From contig JAOTVR010000027.1 in the NCBI GenBank assembly GCA_029863305.1, positions 1-39,583 of the forward strand: 39,583 nt of DNA. The letters run 5' to 3'. The translations under genes were made by a program, and so were the position numbers. The DNA is from Gammaproteobacteria bacterium. Lineage in GTDB: Bacteria; Pseudomonadota; Gammaproteobacteria; Steroidobacterales; Woeseiaceae. The notes beneath the pieces are model-generated. The model saw only the letters and a list, made by a program, of their open reading frames with translations. It did not search any database and was not told the DNA's origin. Shown here one piece after another: positions 1 through 8,424 of the stretch. Numbering within the stretch: position 1 is the first letter of the stretch; every line of letters starts with the position of its first letter.

Positions 1-177
1 CCAGTATGGTGGCGAGGTGGCTGTCCGTGTTTGCTCGGCCGGCACCGTCTCCGCGGCTGAAGAGGGCTGGTCGGCTTGCGAATCGTCAGCGCGATCACAG
101 GCTGCCACTGACACACTGAAAGCCATGGTGGCGATGATGAGGTATGGACGTGGCGCCCGTCGAAACACGATTTTCAT
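1..177 (-). CDS. Lipoprotein N-terminus, partial (runs off the left edge)
   Basis: The minus-strand frame from ATG at 177 stays open to base 1 (59 codons). It starts with a basic stretch, a hydrophobic segment and a lipobox VAAC with Cys27, followed by a low-complexity Ser/Ala/Thr/Glu linker; this is a classical Sec lipoprotein start. An AGAGGAAA ribosome site sits about 5 bases before the ATG, which fixes the start. The gene diverges from the aldo/keto-reductase-like gene across 84 bases. The functional domain lies outside the window, so no function can be given. Confidence 0.7.
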   Translation of the reverse strand, partial: MKIVFRRAPRPYLIIATMAFSVSVAACDRADDSQADQPSSAAETVPAEQTRTATSPPYW

Positions 178-261
178 GCCGTTTCCTCTTTGTTGTTATA
201 GTTATCATCTTATCTTAGCCCATGTGATTGGCGCTTTCACAAAGATGCGGGGTGAAAACTG

Positions 262-1161
262 ATGAATCGGCGCGAGTTTATGCAGTACACCGGAATTGCA
301 GCTGTCGCGACCTCGGCACCGTTGGCAGCACTCGCCGGCGAAGACCGGCTTTTGCCGGCGCGCCCGATTCCGGGCACTGACGAGATGATGCCCATTATCG
401 GTCTCGGCAACTCGAGCGCGTTTCGCGCAGATGACCTGAGCGTCGCGAGCAAACTGCTGGATATTTTTCTCGATCACGGTGGGCGCTATGTCGACGTCGG
501 CGGCTCCAGCGCGTTTTCTGTCGGTAAGCTCGGCCGTGAGAAAAATGCCGCCGGCAAATTATTTCTCGGCAATTACGTCGACCCCAAAGACAAAGCGGCG
601 ATGCGCGAGGATATTGCTGCGCTCGCGAAGGCGCAGGGCAAGACAATGCTGGACCTTGTCCACACGCGGAACCTGCGAGAGTTTCGCGCGCAGCACGATC
701 ACTACCGTGCGTTGAAAGAGGAGGGGCTGGTTCGGTTTATCGGCATTGCGCGATCAGGCGGGGAACATCACGAAACGATCGCGACATTGATCGAGGACGG
801 TCTCGTCGACTTTATTCAAACCAATTACTCGTTACTTGAGCCGGAATCGGCAGATCGCCTGCTACCGCTCGCAAGCGATAACGGCGTTGCGGTCAACATT
901 AACCGGCCGTTCATCAACGGCGACTATTTTTCGGTCGTACGAGGTCAAGAGCTGCCTGATTGGGCTGCCGAATTCGACTGCCAGAGCTGGGCACAGTTTT
1001 CACTGAAGTTTATTCTTGCCCACTCCGCGGTAACTTGTGTTCTGACTGAAACGGCGAATCCGAAGCACGCTATCGATAATCTGGGTGCCGGTTTCGGGCG
1101 ATTGCCCGATACCGACACGCAACGCCGCATGCTGAAACACATCCGCGCATTAATAACCTAG
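262..1161 (+). CDS. Tat-exported aldo/keto-reductase-like protein (degenerate active site)
   Basis: A 299-residue protein. The N-terminus carries a twin-arginine signal (NRREFM, hydrophobic stretch, then an Ala-rich cleavage region near residues 22-26), so export to the periplasm is likely. The rest resembles the AKR barrel: the Asp of the tetrad is in YVDVGG (Asp78), the His in LDLVH (His134), and the cofactor-loop region in TETANPKHAIDNL. The usual Tyr (about Asp+5) appears to be Ser83, and the usual Lys strand LFLGN has Asn104. It is a clear paralogue of the protein at 31831-32763: both share the stretches WAAEFDC and SWAQFSLK and a similar C-terminus. A GGGGTGA sequence precedes the ATG. 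The 3' end overlaps the converging SDR gene by 4 bases (CTAG). Family assignment is firm; enzymatic activity is doubtful. Confidence 0.85.
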   Translation: MNRREFMQYTGIAAVATSAPLAALAGEDRLLPARPIPGTDEMMPIIGLGNSSAFRADDLSVASKLLDIFLDHGGRYVDVGGSSAFSVGKLGREKNAAGKLFLGNYVDPKDKAAMREDIAALAKAQGKTMLDLVHTRNLREFRAQHDHYRALKEEGLVRFIGIARSGGEHHETIATLIEDGLVDFIQTNYSLLEPESADRLLPLASDNGVAVNINRPFINGDYFSVVRGQELPDWAAEFDCQSWAQFSLKFILAHSAVTCVLTETANPKHAIDNLGAGFGRLPDTDTQRRMLKHIRALIT

Positions 1162-2081
1162 ATCTGCTGCAGGTACGCCAGATTCTCGGGTACGAACGGC
1201 AACGGTGGCCGCCCGTTGAGCAATTCGATGTCGCCCGGTCCAGCGGCATTGCCTTCGGCCAGCATCGTGAGTTGCTCGCGTGTGGCCGGAAAAAACGGCA
1301 ACCAGTCAAATAGCGTTGCGCCGAATTTCATGACCTGTATCGGCATCGGCATGATCCACTTCTTGCGACCGACCGCCGCCGCAATGCGCTCGATCATCTC
1401 AGTCCAGGTCAGGACCTCCGGCCCGCCGAGCACATAGGTCTTGCCGATTGTGTCGTCATTCGTCAGCGCAGCGACGAAAGCATCGGCGACGTCGCTGATG
1501 TGCACTGGCGAGAGCACGACGCCGTTGCCTTTAGGTATCCACCCTGTGTGAAAGCCCACGGCCGGGAGCGGGGGCTTTACGAGGTCGCTGTATAGCTGGC
1601 TTGAGATTTCCTGCAGGCCGTGTGAGTCGCCAAAGATAACGGAAGGCCTGAATATCGTATGTTGCAGGCCGCTGTCGGCGACGAGTACTTCGGCTCGATA
1701 CTTGGTTTCCTGATACGGAGTCCCCGGTTGCTTCACGCCGTTCGCACTCATAAGAAGGAAGCGGGATATACCAAGACGTTTGGCGGCATCAACGACACGT
1801 GCAACGCCATGAAACTGCAATTCCTCGAAAGTTATGCCGCGGCTCGGCACCTCTTTCAGAATGCCGATATTGTAAATCACTGCGTCGCAGTCACGGAGAG
1901 TTGTCACGATTGCCTCTTCGGAGCAAATGTCGCCTCGCGTAATCCGGCAATTGTCAGCGTGACGTAACTTGTGCAAACTGCTTGCTCGCACCAATAGTGA
2001 CGGCTTGTGAGCTGCCTGAACCAACGCGTCGACAATGTAGTTTCCGACGAAACCCGTGCCACCAAACAAGGCAATCTGCAT
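1158..2081 (-). CDS. NAD(P)-binding SDR-like protein, NDUFA9/complex I 39-kDa type
   Basis: An atypical (extended) short-chain dehydrogenase of about 307 residues. The N-terminal glycine motif is GGTGFVG at residues 7-13. A YxxxK pair occurs in PYQETK, followed by FRPSVIFG and a conserved VHISDVADAF segment, as in the NDUFA9/YbjT-like group that binds NAD(P)H and often acts in quinone or respiratory-complex contexts. I chose ATG at 2081 because a GGAG lies 8 bases upstream; an in-frame TTG at 2087 would be only 2 bases from that site. It diverges from the oxidoreductase at 2173, and an ATTATA block (TATAAT on the minus strand, 2111-2116) may be its -10 box. Substrate unknown. Confidence 0.85.
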   Translation of the reverse strand: MQIALFGGTGFVGNYIVDALVQAAHKPSLLVRASSLHKLRHADNCRITRGDICSEEAIVTTLRDCDAVIYNIGILKEVPSRGITFEELQFHGVARVVDAAKRLGISRFLLMSANGVKQPGTPYQETKYRAEVLVADSGLQHTIFRPSVIFGDSHGLQEISSQLYSDLVKPPLPAVGFHTGWIPKGNGVVLSPVHISDVADAFVAALTNDDTIGKTYVLGGPEVLTWTEMIERIAAAVGRKKWIMPMPIQVMKFGATLFDWLPFFPATREQLTMLAEGNAAGPGDIELLNGRPPLPFVPENLAYLQQI

Positions 2082-2172
2082 GTTCAAAGCTCCAACAAAA
2101 TCGATTCGTAATTATATTAGTAATTGTCCTGATGTGGCTGCGGTCTGCGGTCCTTAATATCGGTGTGGGGCT

Positions 2173-3822
2173 ATGACAATAAATGACCTGACAAAACGTG
2201 CGGATCTGACCCGCCACGGCAAGGGTACGGGTGCGCTCCGGACCCGGCGGCCTGAATACGTTGATTTTCTGCCGCCCTGCAATGATGCGTGCCCGGCTGG
2301 TGAGAACATCCAGGCATGGCTGGCCTTGTCTCAGGCCGGCGAGTACGAGGCCGCATGGCGGGAACTCGTTGTCAATAATCCACTGCCTTCTGTCCATGGT
2401 CGCGTCTGCTATCACCCCTGCGAAGATGTCTGTAATCGGGCGTTCACAGACAGCGCCGTCAGTATTCATGCCGTAGAACGTTTTCTCGGCGACCTCGCGC
2501 TGGAGAAGGGCTGGCAGTTTGCGAGGCCCGATACGAGCAGCGGCAAGAAGATACTCATCGTTGGCGCGGGCCCCAGCGGCCTGTCGGCCGCCTATCATCT
2601 CACGCGCATGGGTCATGCCGTTGAAATCCGTGAAGCAGGACCCGTTGCGGGCGGCATGATCCACTTCGGCATCCCAGCTTACCGCATGCCACGTGACGAA
2701 CTGCACGCCGAGATCGACAGGATCGCGAACCTCGGTGTGACGATCACGCTCGATCATCGCGTCGAGGATGTTCTCAAGGAAAAGGACGAAGGTGGCTTCG
2801 ATGCAGTATTTATCGCAGTCGGTGCCCACATCAGCAAGAAGATCGATATCCCAAGTCGCGATGCCGGCAAGATACTCGATGCCGTGAGCTTCCTGAGCAG
2901 CGCCAACAAGGGCGAAGCGCCGAAGCTCGGCCGCCGCGTCGCAATTTACGGCGGCGGTAACACGGCGATGGACGCGGCGCGGACCGCGAAACGACTGGGC
3001 GTGGACGAGGCGATGATCATCTATCGTCGCGATCGCAGCAGCATGCCGGCGCACGACTTCGAGGCCGACGAGGCGCTCGAGGAAGGCGTGAAGATCAACT
3101 GGCTGCGCACGATCAAGGAAATCGACCGTTCGACGTTCAAGGTCGAAATCATGGAACTCGACGAGAATGGTCGCCCGCAGCCCACCGGGGAATATGAGTC
3201 GCTCGAGGTCGATTCCTTAATTCTCGCAGTGGGCCAGGATACTGACACGGCGTTCCTCGAGTCCGTGCCCGGCATCGAATTCGAATGGGATCATACCGTA
3301 GTCGTCGACGACAACATGATGACCGGTCATACGGGGATTTTTGCAGGTGGCGACATGGTTCCGAGTGATCGCTCGGTGACAATCGCGGTGGGCCACGGCA
3401 AGAACGCTGCGCGTCATATCGATGCTTTCCTCAAAGGCGGTACGTATCGACGTCCGCCACGTCATGAAATCGTCGGTCCGGACAAGTTGCAGTTGTGGTA
3501 CAGAACAGCCGCGCCCCAGGTGGAACAGGAGCGACTGCCGGTTCTCGATCGTCAAAAGGGCTTCGACGAGATCATGAAAAATCTGTCGGAGTCCGATGCC
3601 TTGTTCGAATCAAGACGATGCCTGTCTTGCGGTAACTGCTTCGAATGTGATGGCTGTTTCGGCGCCTGTCCTGAAGATGCCATCATAAAACTGGGTCCGG
3701 GAAAACGGTATCGATTCGACTTCAATTTGTGTACCGGCTGTGCAACCTGTTTCGAGCAATGCCCCTGTCACGCGATCGAAATGATCGATGAGCCGTCCAC
3801 AGGTGAGGTGCCGGCGGCGTGA
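2173..3822 (+). CDS. FAD/[4Fe-4S] NAD(P)H oxidoreductase (GltD/DPYD-like) paired with NifJ
   Basis: A 549-residue flavo-iron-sulfur protein. The N-terminal domain has the cysteine pattern of the GltD/dihydropyrimidine dehydrogenase Fe-S domain (CNDACPAG from Cys36, then CYHPCEDVC). The FAD-binding IVGAGPSG lies near residue 131 and the NAD(P)-binding IYGGGNTAMDAA near 258. The C-terminus adds two ferredoxin-like clusters: CLSCGNCFECDGCFGACP from Cys483 (six Cys) and CTGCATCFEQCP from Cys520. The stop codon overlaps the GTG start of the NifJ-type gene, so the two are almost certainly translated together. Likely role (inference): carrying electrons between the 2-oxoacid oxidoreductase and NAD(P)(H). 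The ATG is preceded only by a weak GTGGGG. It could be a glutamate-synthase small subunit, but no large subunit is nearby. Confidence 0.88.
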   Translation: MTINDLTKRADLTRHGKGTGALRTRRPEYVDFLPPCNDACPAGENIQAWLALSQAGEYEAAWRELVVNNPLPSVHGRVCYHPCEDVCNRAFTDSAVSIHAVERFLGDLALEKGWQFARPDTSSGKKILIVGAGPSGLSAAYHLTRMGHAVEIREAGPVAGGMIHFGIPAYRMPRDELHAEIDRIANLGVTITLDHRVEDVLKEKDEGGFDAVFIAVGAHISKKIDIPSRDAGKILDAVSFLSSANKGEAPKLGRRVAIYGGGNTAMDAARTAKRLGVDEAMIIYRRDRSSMPAHDFEADEALEEGVKINWLRTIKEIDRSTFKVEIMELDENGRPQPTGEYESLEVDSLILAVGQDTDTAFLESVPGIEFEWDHTVVVDDNMMTGHTGIFAGGDMVPSDRSVTIAVGHGKNAARHIDAFLKGGTYRRPPRHEIVGPDKLQLWYRTAAPQVEQERLPVLDRQKGFDEIMKNLSESDALFESRRCLSCGNCFECDGCFGACPEDAIIKLGPGKRYRFDFNLCTGCATCFEQCPCHAIEMIDEPSTGEVPAA

Positions 3823-6800
3823 CACGAAAACGAACGTTTGATGCAAACGAGGCCGTTGCCCGCGTCGCGTACGCGGTGAGCGAAATATGCTCGATCTATC
3901 CGATTACACCTTCTTCGCCGATGGCGGAGTCTGCCGACGTGTGGTCCGCGAGCGGCAAAAAGAACATCTGGGGGAAAGTACCCGACATTATCGAGATGCA
4001 GAGTGAAGGTGGCGCCGCCGGCACCGCACACGGCGCGCTGCAAACCGGCGCATTGACGACGACCTTCACGGCGTCGCAGGGCCTGATGCTCATGTTGCCG
4101 AACATGTACAAGATCGCCGGTGAGCTGACGTCGGCGGTATTTCATGTAGCGGCGCGTTCGCTCGCTGCGCAGGCATTATCGATATTCGGCGACCACCAGG
4201 ATGTCATGGCGGCGCGCACCACGGGCTTCGGCTTGCTGGCGGCATCTTCGGTTCAGGCGGCGCAGGACCTCGCGCTCGTCAGTCATGCCGCGACGCTGCA
4301 GGCGCGCGTGCCGTTTATTCACTTCTTTGACGGCTTTCGTACCTCGCACGAAGTCAGCAAAATCGATGAGCTGTCGGAAGAGCAGATTCGCGCGATGATC
4401 GATGCTGAACTGGTGCACGCGCATCGTAAACGCGCGCTCAATCCTGACAATCCGTTTATCCGCGGTACAGCGCAGAACCCGGACGTCTACTTTCAAGGGC
4501 GGGAGAGCGTCAACAGTTACTACGCGGCGACTCCTGCGATCGTGCAGGAGACAATGGACCGCCTGGCTGGGATAACAGGCCGTCAGTATCACTTGTTCGA
4601 TTACTACGGCGATCCGCAGGCTGAGCGTGTCATCCTGCTGATGGGATCGGGTGCGGATACGGTCATGCAGACCATCGATGCATTGCCTGAAAAAGGGCTT
4701 GGAATGGTCAACGTAAGACTGTATCGGCCATTTTCGGCAGAACATCTGCTGCAGGCGATTCCGGCGTCGGCCAAATCGATTGCGGTTCTGGATCGCACCA
4801 AGGAGGTCGGCGCCAGCGGTGAGCCCCTGTATCAGGACGTTGTGACGGCGCTCGCCGAGGCGGTCAGCGATGGCGCGTTAGCGACGATGCCGAAGATCAT
4901 CGGCGGTCGTTACGGTCTGTCATCGAAAGAGTTTACGCCGGCGATGGTCAAGGCCATCTTCGAGGAGCTTGCAAAGTCGGCTCCGAAGCGGCATTTCACC
5001 GTCGGGATTAATGACGATGTAACCCACACGAGTATCGACTACGATCCGGACTTTCAAATCGAAAGTGATCGCGTTACGCGGGCACTGTTCTTTGGCCTGG
5101 GTGCAGATGGCACTGTCGGCGCCAACAAGAACAGCATCAAGATCATTGGTGAGAATACTGATCTGTATTGCCAGGGGTACTTCGTCTATGACTCCAAGAA
5201 GTCGGGCTCGCGGACCGTATCTCACCTGCGATTCGGGCCGGACGAGATTCATGCGCCCTATCTGATTCAGTCAGCGAACTTCATCGCCTGCCACAAGTTC
5301 GATCTGATCGAAAAGATCGAAGTGCTGCGTCATGCGGCAGACGGCGCTGTCTTTCTTCTAAACAGCCCATACCCGGTCGGCGAGGTTTGGGACAGGTTGC
5401 CGCGCCCCGTGCAGGACTCAATTGTCGAGCGCAATATCCATTTGCATGTCATAGATGCGACGAGCGTTGCCCGCGAGGCAGGCATGGGCAAGCGCATCAA
5501 TACGGTCATGCAGGCATGTTTTTTCGCCTTGTCGGGCGTCTTGCCACGCGACGAGGCGATTGCACAGATCAAGCAGGCGATCGAGAAGACCTATCGCACC
5601 AAAGGCCAGTCAGTCATCGACAAGAACTTCGCCGCTGTGGATTCGGCGCTGGATCACCTGTACGAGGTCGAGATTCCGACAGATCGACGCAGTGAAAGGC
5701 ATCTGGACCCGGTGGTGCCGGAGCGGGCGCCCGACTTCGTGCGCGAAGTGACCGCGGAGATGATGCGCGGCCACGGAGATGATCTGCCCGTGAGCAAGAT
5801 GCCCGTCGATGGCACCTACCCGAGCGGAACGACGCAATGGGAGAAAAGTAACGTCTCTGACACCGTACCGGTGTGGGAACAGGACCTGTGCATTCAGTGT
5901 GGTAATTGCAGCTTCGTCTGCCCGCACAGTGTCATTCGTGCGAAGTTCTTTCATGAACGCGCGCTCGACAACGCGCCCGAACATTTCCCATCGGCGGCGA
6001 TTACCGCACGAGGCTTCCCGGAAACGCGTTACGCGCTGCAGGTCTATGCAGAAGACTGCACCGGTTGTGGACTATGCGTGGAAGCGTGCCCGGTCAGGAG
6101 TCCCGATGATGCGCAGATTCGTGCAATCAATATGGCGGACAAAGCGCCGTTGCTCGTGGAATCCCGCGCACATATCGAGTTTTTCGAACGCCTTGCCTAT
6201 AACGACCGGGCCAAGGTCGATTTCTCCTCGGTGCGCGGCGCGCAATTCCTGCAACCACTGTTTGAGTTCTCCGGCGCCTGTGCCGGCTGCGGCGAGACCC
6301 CGTACGTAAGGTTGCTGTCGCAGCTGTTCGGACCGCGCCTGATGGTTGCCAATGCGACCGGTTGTTCATCGATATACGGCGGAAATTTGCCGACCACACC
6401 GTGGAGCAAGAACCGCGAGGGTAGTGGCCCGGCGTGGTCGAATTCGCTGTTCGAGGACAATGCCGAGTTTGGTCTGGGCATGCGTATCGCAGCCGACCAT
6501 CATATGGCGATCGCCAAGGGTCTCGTCAGTGAACTCGCACCGAAAATTGGTGAGGAGTTTGCGGACCAGATCGTCAATGGACCGCAGGGTGTCGGCACCG
6601 AAATCAGGGCGCAGCGCAGACGAGTCGCGGATCTCAAGAGCCGTTTGATGCAGATGGTCAGCGAAGAAAATGACGAGAATGCGGCCGCACTGCTATCGGT
6701 TGTCGACCACCTGGTGCGGCGCAGTATCTGGCTGGTTGGTGGTGACGGCTGGGCCTATGACATCGGTGCCGGCGGGCTCGACCACGTTCTTGCCAGCGGT

Positions 6801-7385
6801 CGTAATGTCAATGTGCTCGTACTGGATACCGAAGTGTATTCAAACACGGGCGGACAAATGTCCAAGGCAACGCCGCTCGGGGCCTCGGCGAAATTCGCGT
6901 CGGCCGGTAAACGAATTGGTAAAAAGGACCTGGCTTTGCAGGCCGTGTCCTACGGCAATGTCTATGTCGCCCAGGTAGCGATGGGTGCCAATCCTCAGCA
7001 AACTTTGCTCGCGATGCGTGAAGCCGAAGAATACCAGGGGCCGTCGCTGATTTTGGCGTACAGCCACTGCATTGCGCACGGTTATGACATGTCTGATGGC
7101 CTGAAACAGCAAAACCTGGCGACCAAGAGCGGTTACTGGCCATTAATTCGCTACAACCCGGCTTTGCGTTCTGCCGGAAAGAAGCCGTTCGTGCTGGATT
7201 CACCACGTCCGAGCATTCCGCTCAAAGACTATGCCTACAACGAGATGCGGTATCGGGTACTGACGCAGTCGAATCCGGAAGAAGCCGAGAAACTGATGCA
7301 AAGCGCGCAGGAACTCGTCGAATTACGATGGCAAACCTACGAGCACATGGCCGAACAGGATCCCGCGAAGTTCCAGCCCACGTAG
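3819..7385 (+). CDS. nifJ: Pyruvate (2-oxoacid):ferredoxin/flavodoxin oxidoreductase, single-chain NifJ type
   Basis: 1188 residues, the usual length for NifJ-type PFOR, with all domains in order. The N-terminal thiamine/substrate domain carries YPITPSSPMAE (about residue 27), followed by the gamma-type domain around 420-600. The ferredoxin domain has CIQCGNCSFVCP at Cys691 and CTGCGLCVEACP at Cys747. The thiamine-diphosphate domain starts near CAGCGETP (Cys821) and includes GGDGWAYDIGAGG from residue 974 and YSNTGGQMSKATP. It oxidises pyruvate or another 2-oxoacid with CoA to acyl-CoA and CO2, reducing a low-potential carrier in the cytoplasm. The start is GTG at 3819, overlapping the upstream stop (GTGA), with AGGTGAGG about 9 bases before it. 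No frameshift or missing motif seen. The substrate is not provable from sequence. Confidence 0.93.
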   Translation: MTRKRTFDANEAVARVAYAVSEICSIYPITPSSPMAESADVWSASGKKNIWGKVPDIIEMQSEGGAAGTAHGALQTGALTTTFTASQGLMLMLPNMYKIAGELTSAVFHVAARSLAAQALSIFGDHQDVMAARTTGFGLLAASSVQAAQDLALVSHAATLQARVPFIHFFDGFRTSHEVSKIDELSEEQIRAMIDAELVHAHRKRALNPDNPFIRGTAQNPDVYFQGRESVNSYYAATPAIVQETMDRLAGITGRQYHLFDYYGDPQAERVILLMGSGADTVMQTIDALPEKGLGMVNVRLYRPFSAEHLLQAIPASAKSIAVLDRTKEVGASGEPLYQDVVTALAEAVSDGALATMPKIIGGRYGLSSKEFTPAMVKAIFEELAKSAPKRHFTVGINDDVTHTSIDYDPDFQIESDRVTRALFFGLGADGTVGANKNSIKIIGENTDLYCQGYFVYDSKKSGSRTVSHLRFGPDEIHAPYLIQSANFIACHKFDLIEKIEVLRHAADGAVFLLNSPYPVGEVWDRLPRPVQDSIVERNIHLHVIDATSVAREAGMGKRINTVMQACFFALSGVLPRDEAIAQIKQAIEKTYRTKGQSVIDKNFAAVDSALDHLYEVEIPTDRRSERHLDPVVPERAPDFVREVTAEMMRGHGDDLPVSKMPVDGTYPSGTTQWEKSNVSDTVPVWEQDLCIQCGNCSFVCPHSVIRAKFFHERALDNAPEHFPSAAITARGFPETRYALQVYAEDCTGCGLCVEACPVRSPDDAQIRAINMADKAPLLVESRAHIEFFERLAYNDRAKVDFSSVRGAQFLQPLFEFSGACAGCGETPYVRLLSQLFGPRLMVANATGCSSIYGGNLPTTPWSKNREGSGPAWSNSLFEDNAEFGLGMRIAADHHMAIAKGLVSELAPKIGEEFADQIVNGPQGVGTEIRAQRRRVADLKSRLMQMVSEENDENAAALLSVVDHLVRRSIWLVGGDGWAYDIGAGGLDHVLASGRNVNVLVLDTEVYSNTGGQMSKATPLGASAKFASAGKRIGKKDLALQAVSYGNVYVAQVAMGANPQQTLLAMREAEEYQGPSLILAYSHCIAHGYDMSDGLKQQNLATKSGYWPLIRYNPALRSAGKKPFVLDSPRPSIPLKDYAYNEMRYRVLTQSNPEEAEKLMQSAQELVELRWQTYEHMAEQDPAKFQPT

Positions 7386-7748
7386 CTCGAGCAGCCATGA
7401 CTCAAGCTGGAATTCGAATTCGAGCGACTCCTTTACCGCCAGCGAATATGGCCAGGTCGACCGCTCATGCTGCCTCAGTACGCTTGTTGGGACTCACGTT
7501 CCAACCGAGCAATGCGGCTATCGCCATGATCGCAGTACTGGCTGAACAGACGAATACTTCGACAGCGTTGATTGAAGTAGTCTGATTCACGCGAGTTCCA
7601 GCCCGTATGGTTGACGATGGGAAAAAGAATACGGTGCGAACCTTAAGGGATCCCTGGGAATGGGTGCGACCGGCGTCGGGGTCTTGAGCCGGCCGGCGGG
7701 GGCGCCGCGGTGGTATTATGGTCGGGAGCCGGCAAAAGGGAGACGACC
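7386..7748. other. Intergenic region between nifJ and the GST gene
   Basis: A 363-base gap. It holds an imperfect palindrome built on GAATTCGAATTC (7406-7425) just past the nifJ stop, a possible small minus-strand gene (7465-7590), the adjacent palindromes CCTTAAGG (7641-7648) and AGGGATCCCT (7646-7655), and a GC-rich block (7690-7710) followed by TATTAT (7714-7719), a possible -10 box for the GST gene. No convincing -35 box or T-tailed terminator was found. Confidence 0.5.
7465..7590 (-). CDS. Possible small single-span membrane protein (41 aa)
   Basis: A GTG-started frame of 42 codons on the minus strand. A short polar start is followed by one hydrophobic helix (VFVCSASTAIMAIAALLG) and a charged tail (NKRTEAA), which is the layout of a single-pass small membrane protein. 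The ribosome site is weak (CTGGAAC). No known family recognised. It could be a chance frame in an intergenic gap; conservation in relatives would decide. Confidence 0.3.
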   Translation of the reverse strand: MNQTTSINAVEVFVCSASTAIMAIAALLGWNVSPNKRTEAA

Positions 7749-8420
7749 ATGTTGACAGTGCATCACCTCGAAAACTCCCGCTCGCAACGCATACTCTGGT
7801 TGCTCGAAGAACTCGGCGTCGACTATGACATCAAACGTTATGGCCGCGACAAGCACACCAGTCTCGCGCCGCCGGAGATGCTCGAAGTACACCCGCTCGG
7901 CAAGGCCCCCGTAATCACCGATGACGGCATAACCGTTGCTGAATCAGGGGCGATCATCGAGTATCTCGTTAACAAATATGACGCCGGCACGCTGCTGCCG
8001 CAGCCGGGTACGGCGGAACGTCTGGCTTATACCTACTGGTTGCACTACGCAGAGGGGACCTTCGCACCGCTCATGATGCTGTCTCTGGTCATGGGCCGCA
8101 TCGAGGCAGCACCACTATTGGTCAGGCCCATCGCCAAGGGCATCGCCGGCCAGGTGCGCAGCGCTTATCTCGATCCGAATATAAAGAGAAACCTCGATTT
8201 CATGGAGGCGACGCTCGCCGAGTCAACGTGGTTTTGCGGGGAGCAGTTAACCGCCGCCGATGTTCAAATGAGTTTTGCGCTGGAAGCGGCCGAGGTGCGC
8301 ACTGACCTGTCTGCCCACTACCCGCATCTCGCAGCGTTTCTCGAGCGAGTACGTGCAAGACCAGCCTACAAAGCGGCCCTCGACAGGGGCGGGCATTACG
8401 AACTGATGGGCGCCAGGTAA
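7749..8420 (+). CDS. Glutathione S-transferase family protein
   Basis: 223 residues, normal GST length. The N-terminal thioredoxin-like domain has the glutathione-site elements NSRSQRILWLLEEL (catalytic Ser/Arg region), KAPVI with the cis-proline, and the ES pair in VAESGAIIEYL. The C-terminal all-helical domain contains LTAADVQMSFALE. It resembles the GTT1-like bacterial/fungal GSTs. The ATG at 7749 is preceded by AGGGAG with about 6 bases spacing, so I prefer it to the in-frame GTG at 7710. A membrane protein follows 4 bases after the stop. Likely cytoplasmic conjugation or peroxide detoxification; substrate unknown. Confidence 0.88.
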   Translation: MLTVHHLENSRSQRILWLLEELGVDYDIKRYGRDKHTSLAPPEMLEVHPLGKAPVITDDGITVAESGAIIEYLVNKYDAGTLLPQPGTAERLAYTYWLHYAEGTFAPLMMLSLVMGRIEAAPLLVRPIAKGIAGQVRSAYLDPNIKRNLDFMEATLAESTWFCGEQLTAADVQMSFALEAAEVRTDLSAHYPHLAAFLERVRARPAYKAALDRGGHYELMGAR

Positions 8421-8424
8421 TCGT

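Noticed and set aside
1954..3054. Long minus-strand frame opposite the FAD/Fe-S oxidoreductase gene (366 codons)
   Set aside because: It is antisense to a well-supported gene, has no recognisable domain or signal, and its composition fits a GC-skewed shadow frame.
2173..3822. Glutamate synthase small subunit
   Set aside because: The NAD(P)/FAD core matches, but there is no large subunit, and the extra C-terminal ferredoxin clusters and the overlap with nifJ point to a different partner.
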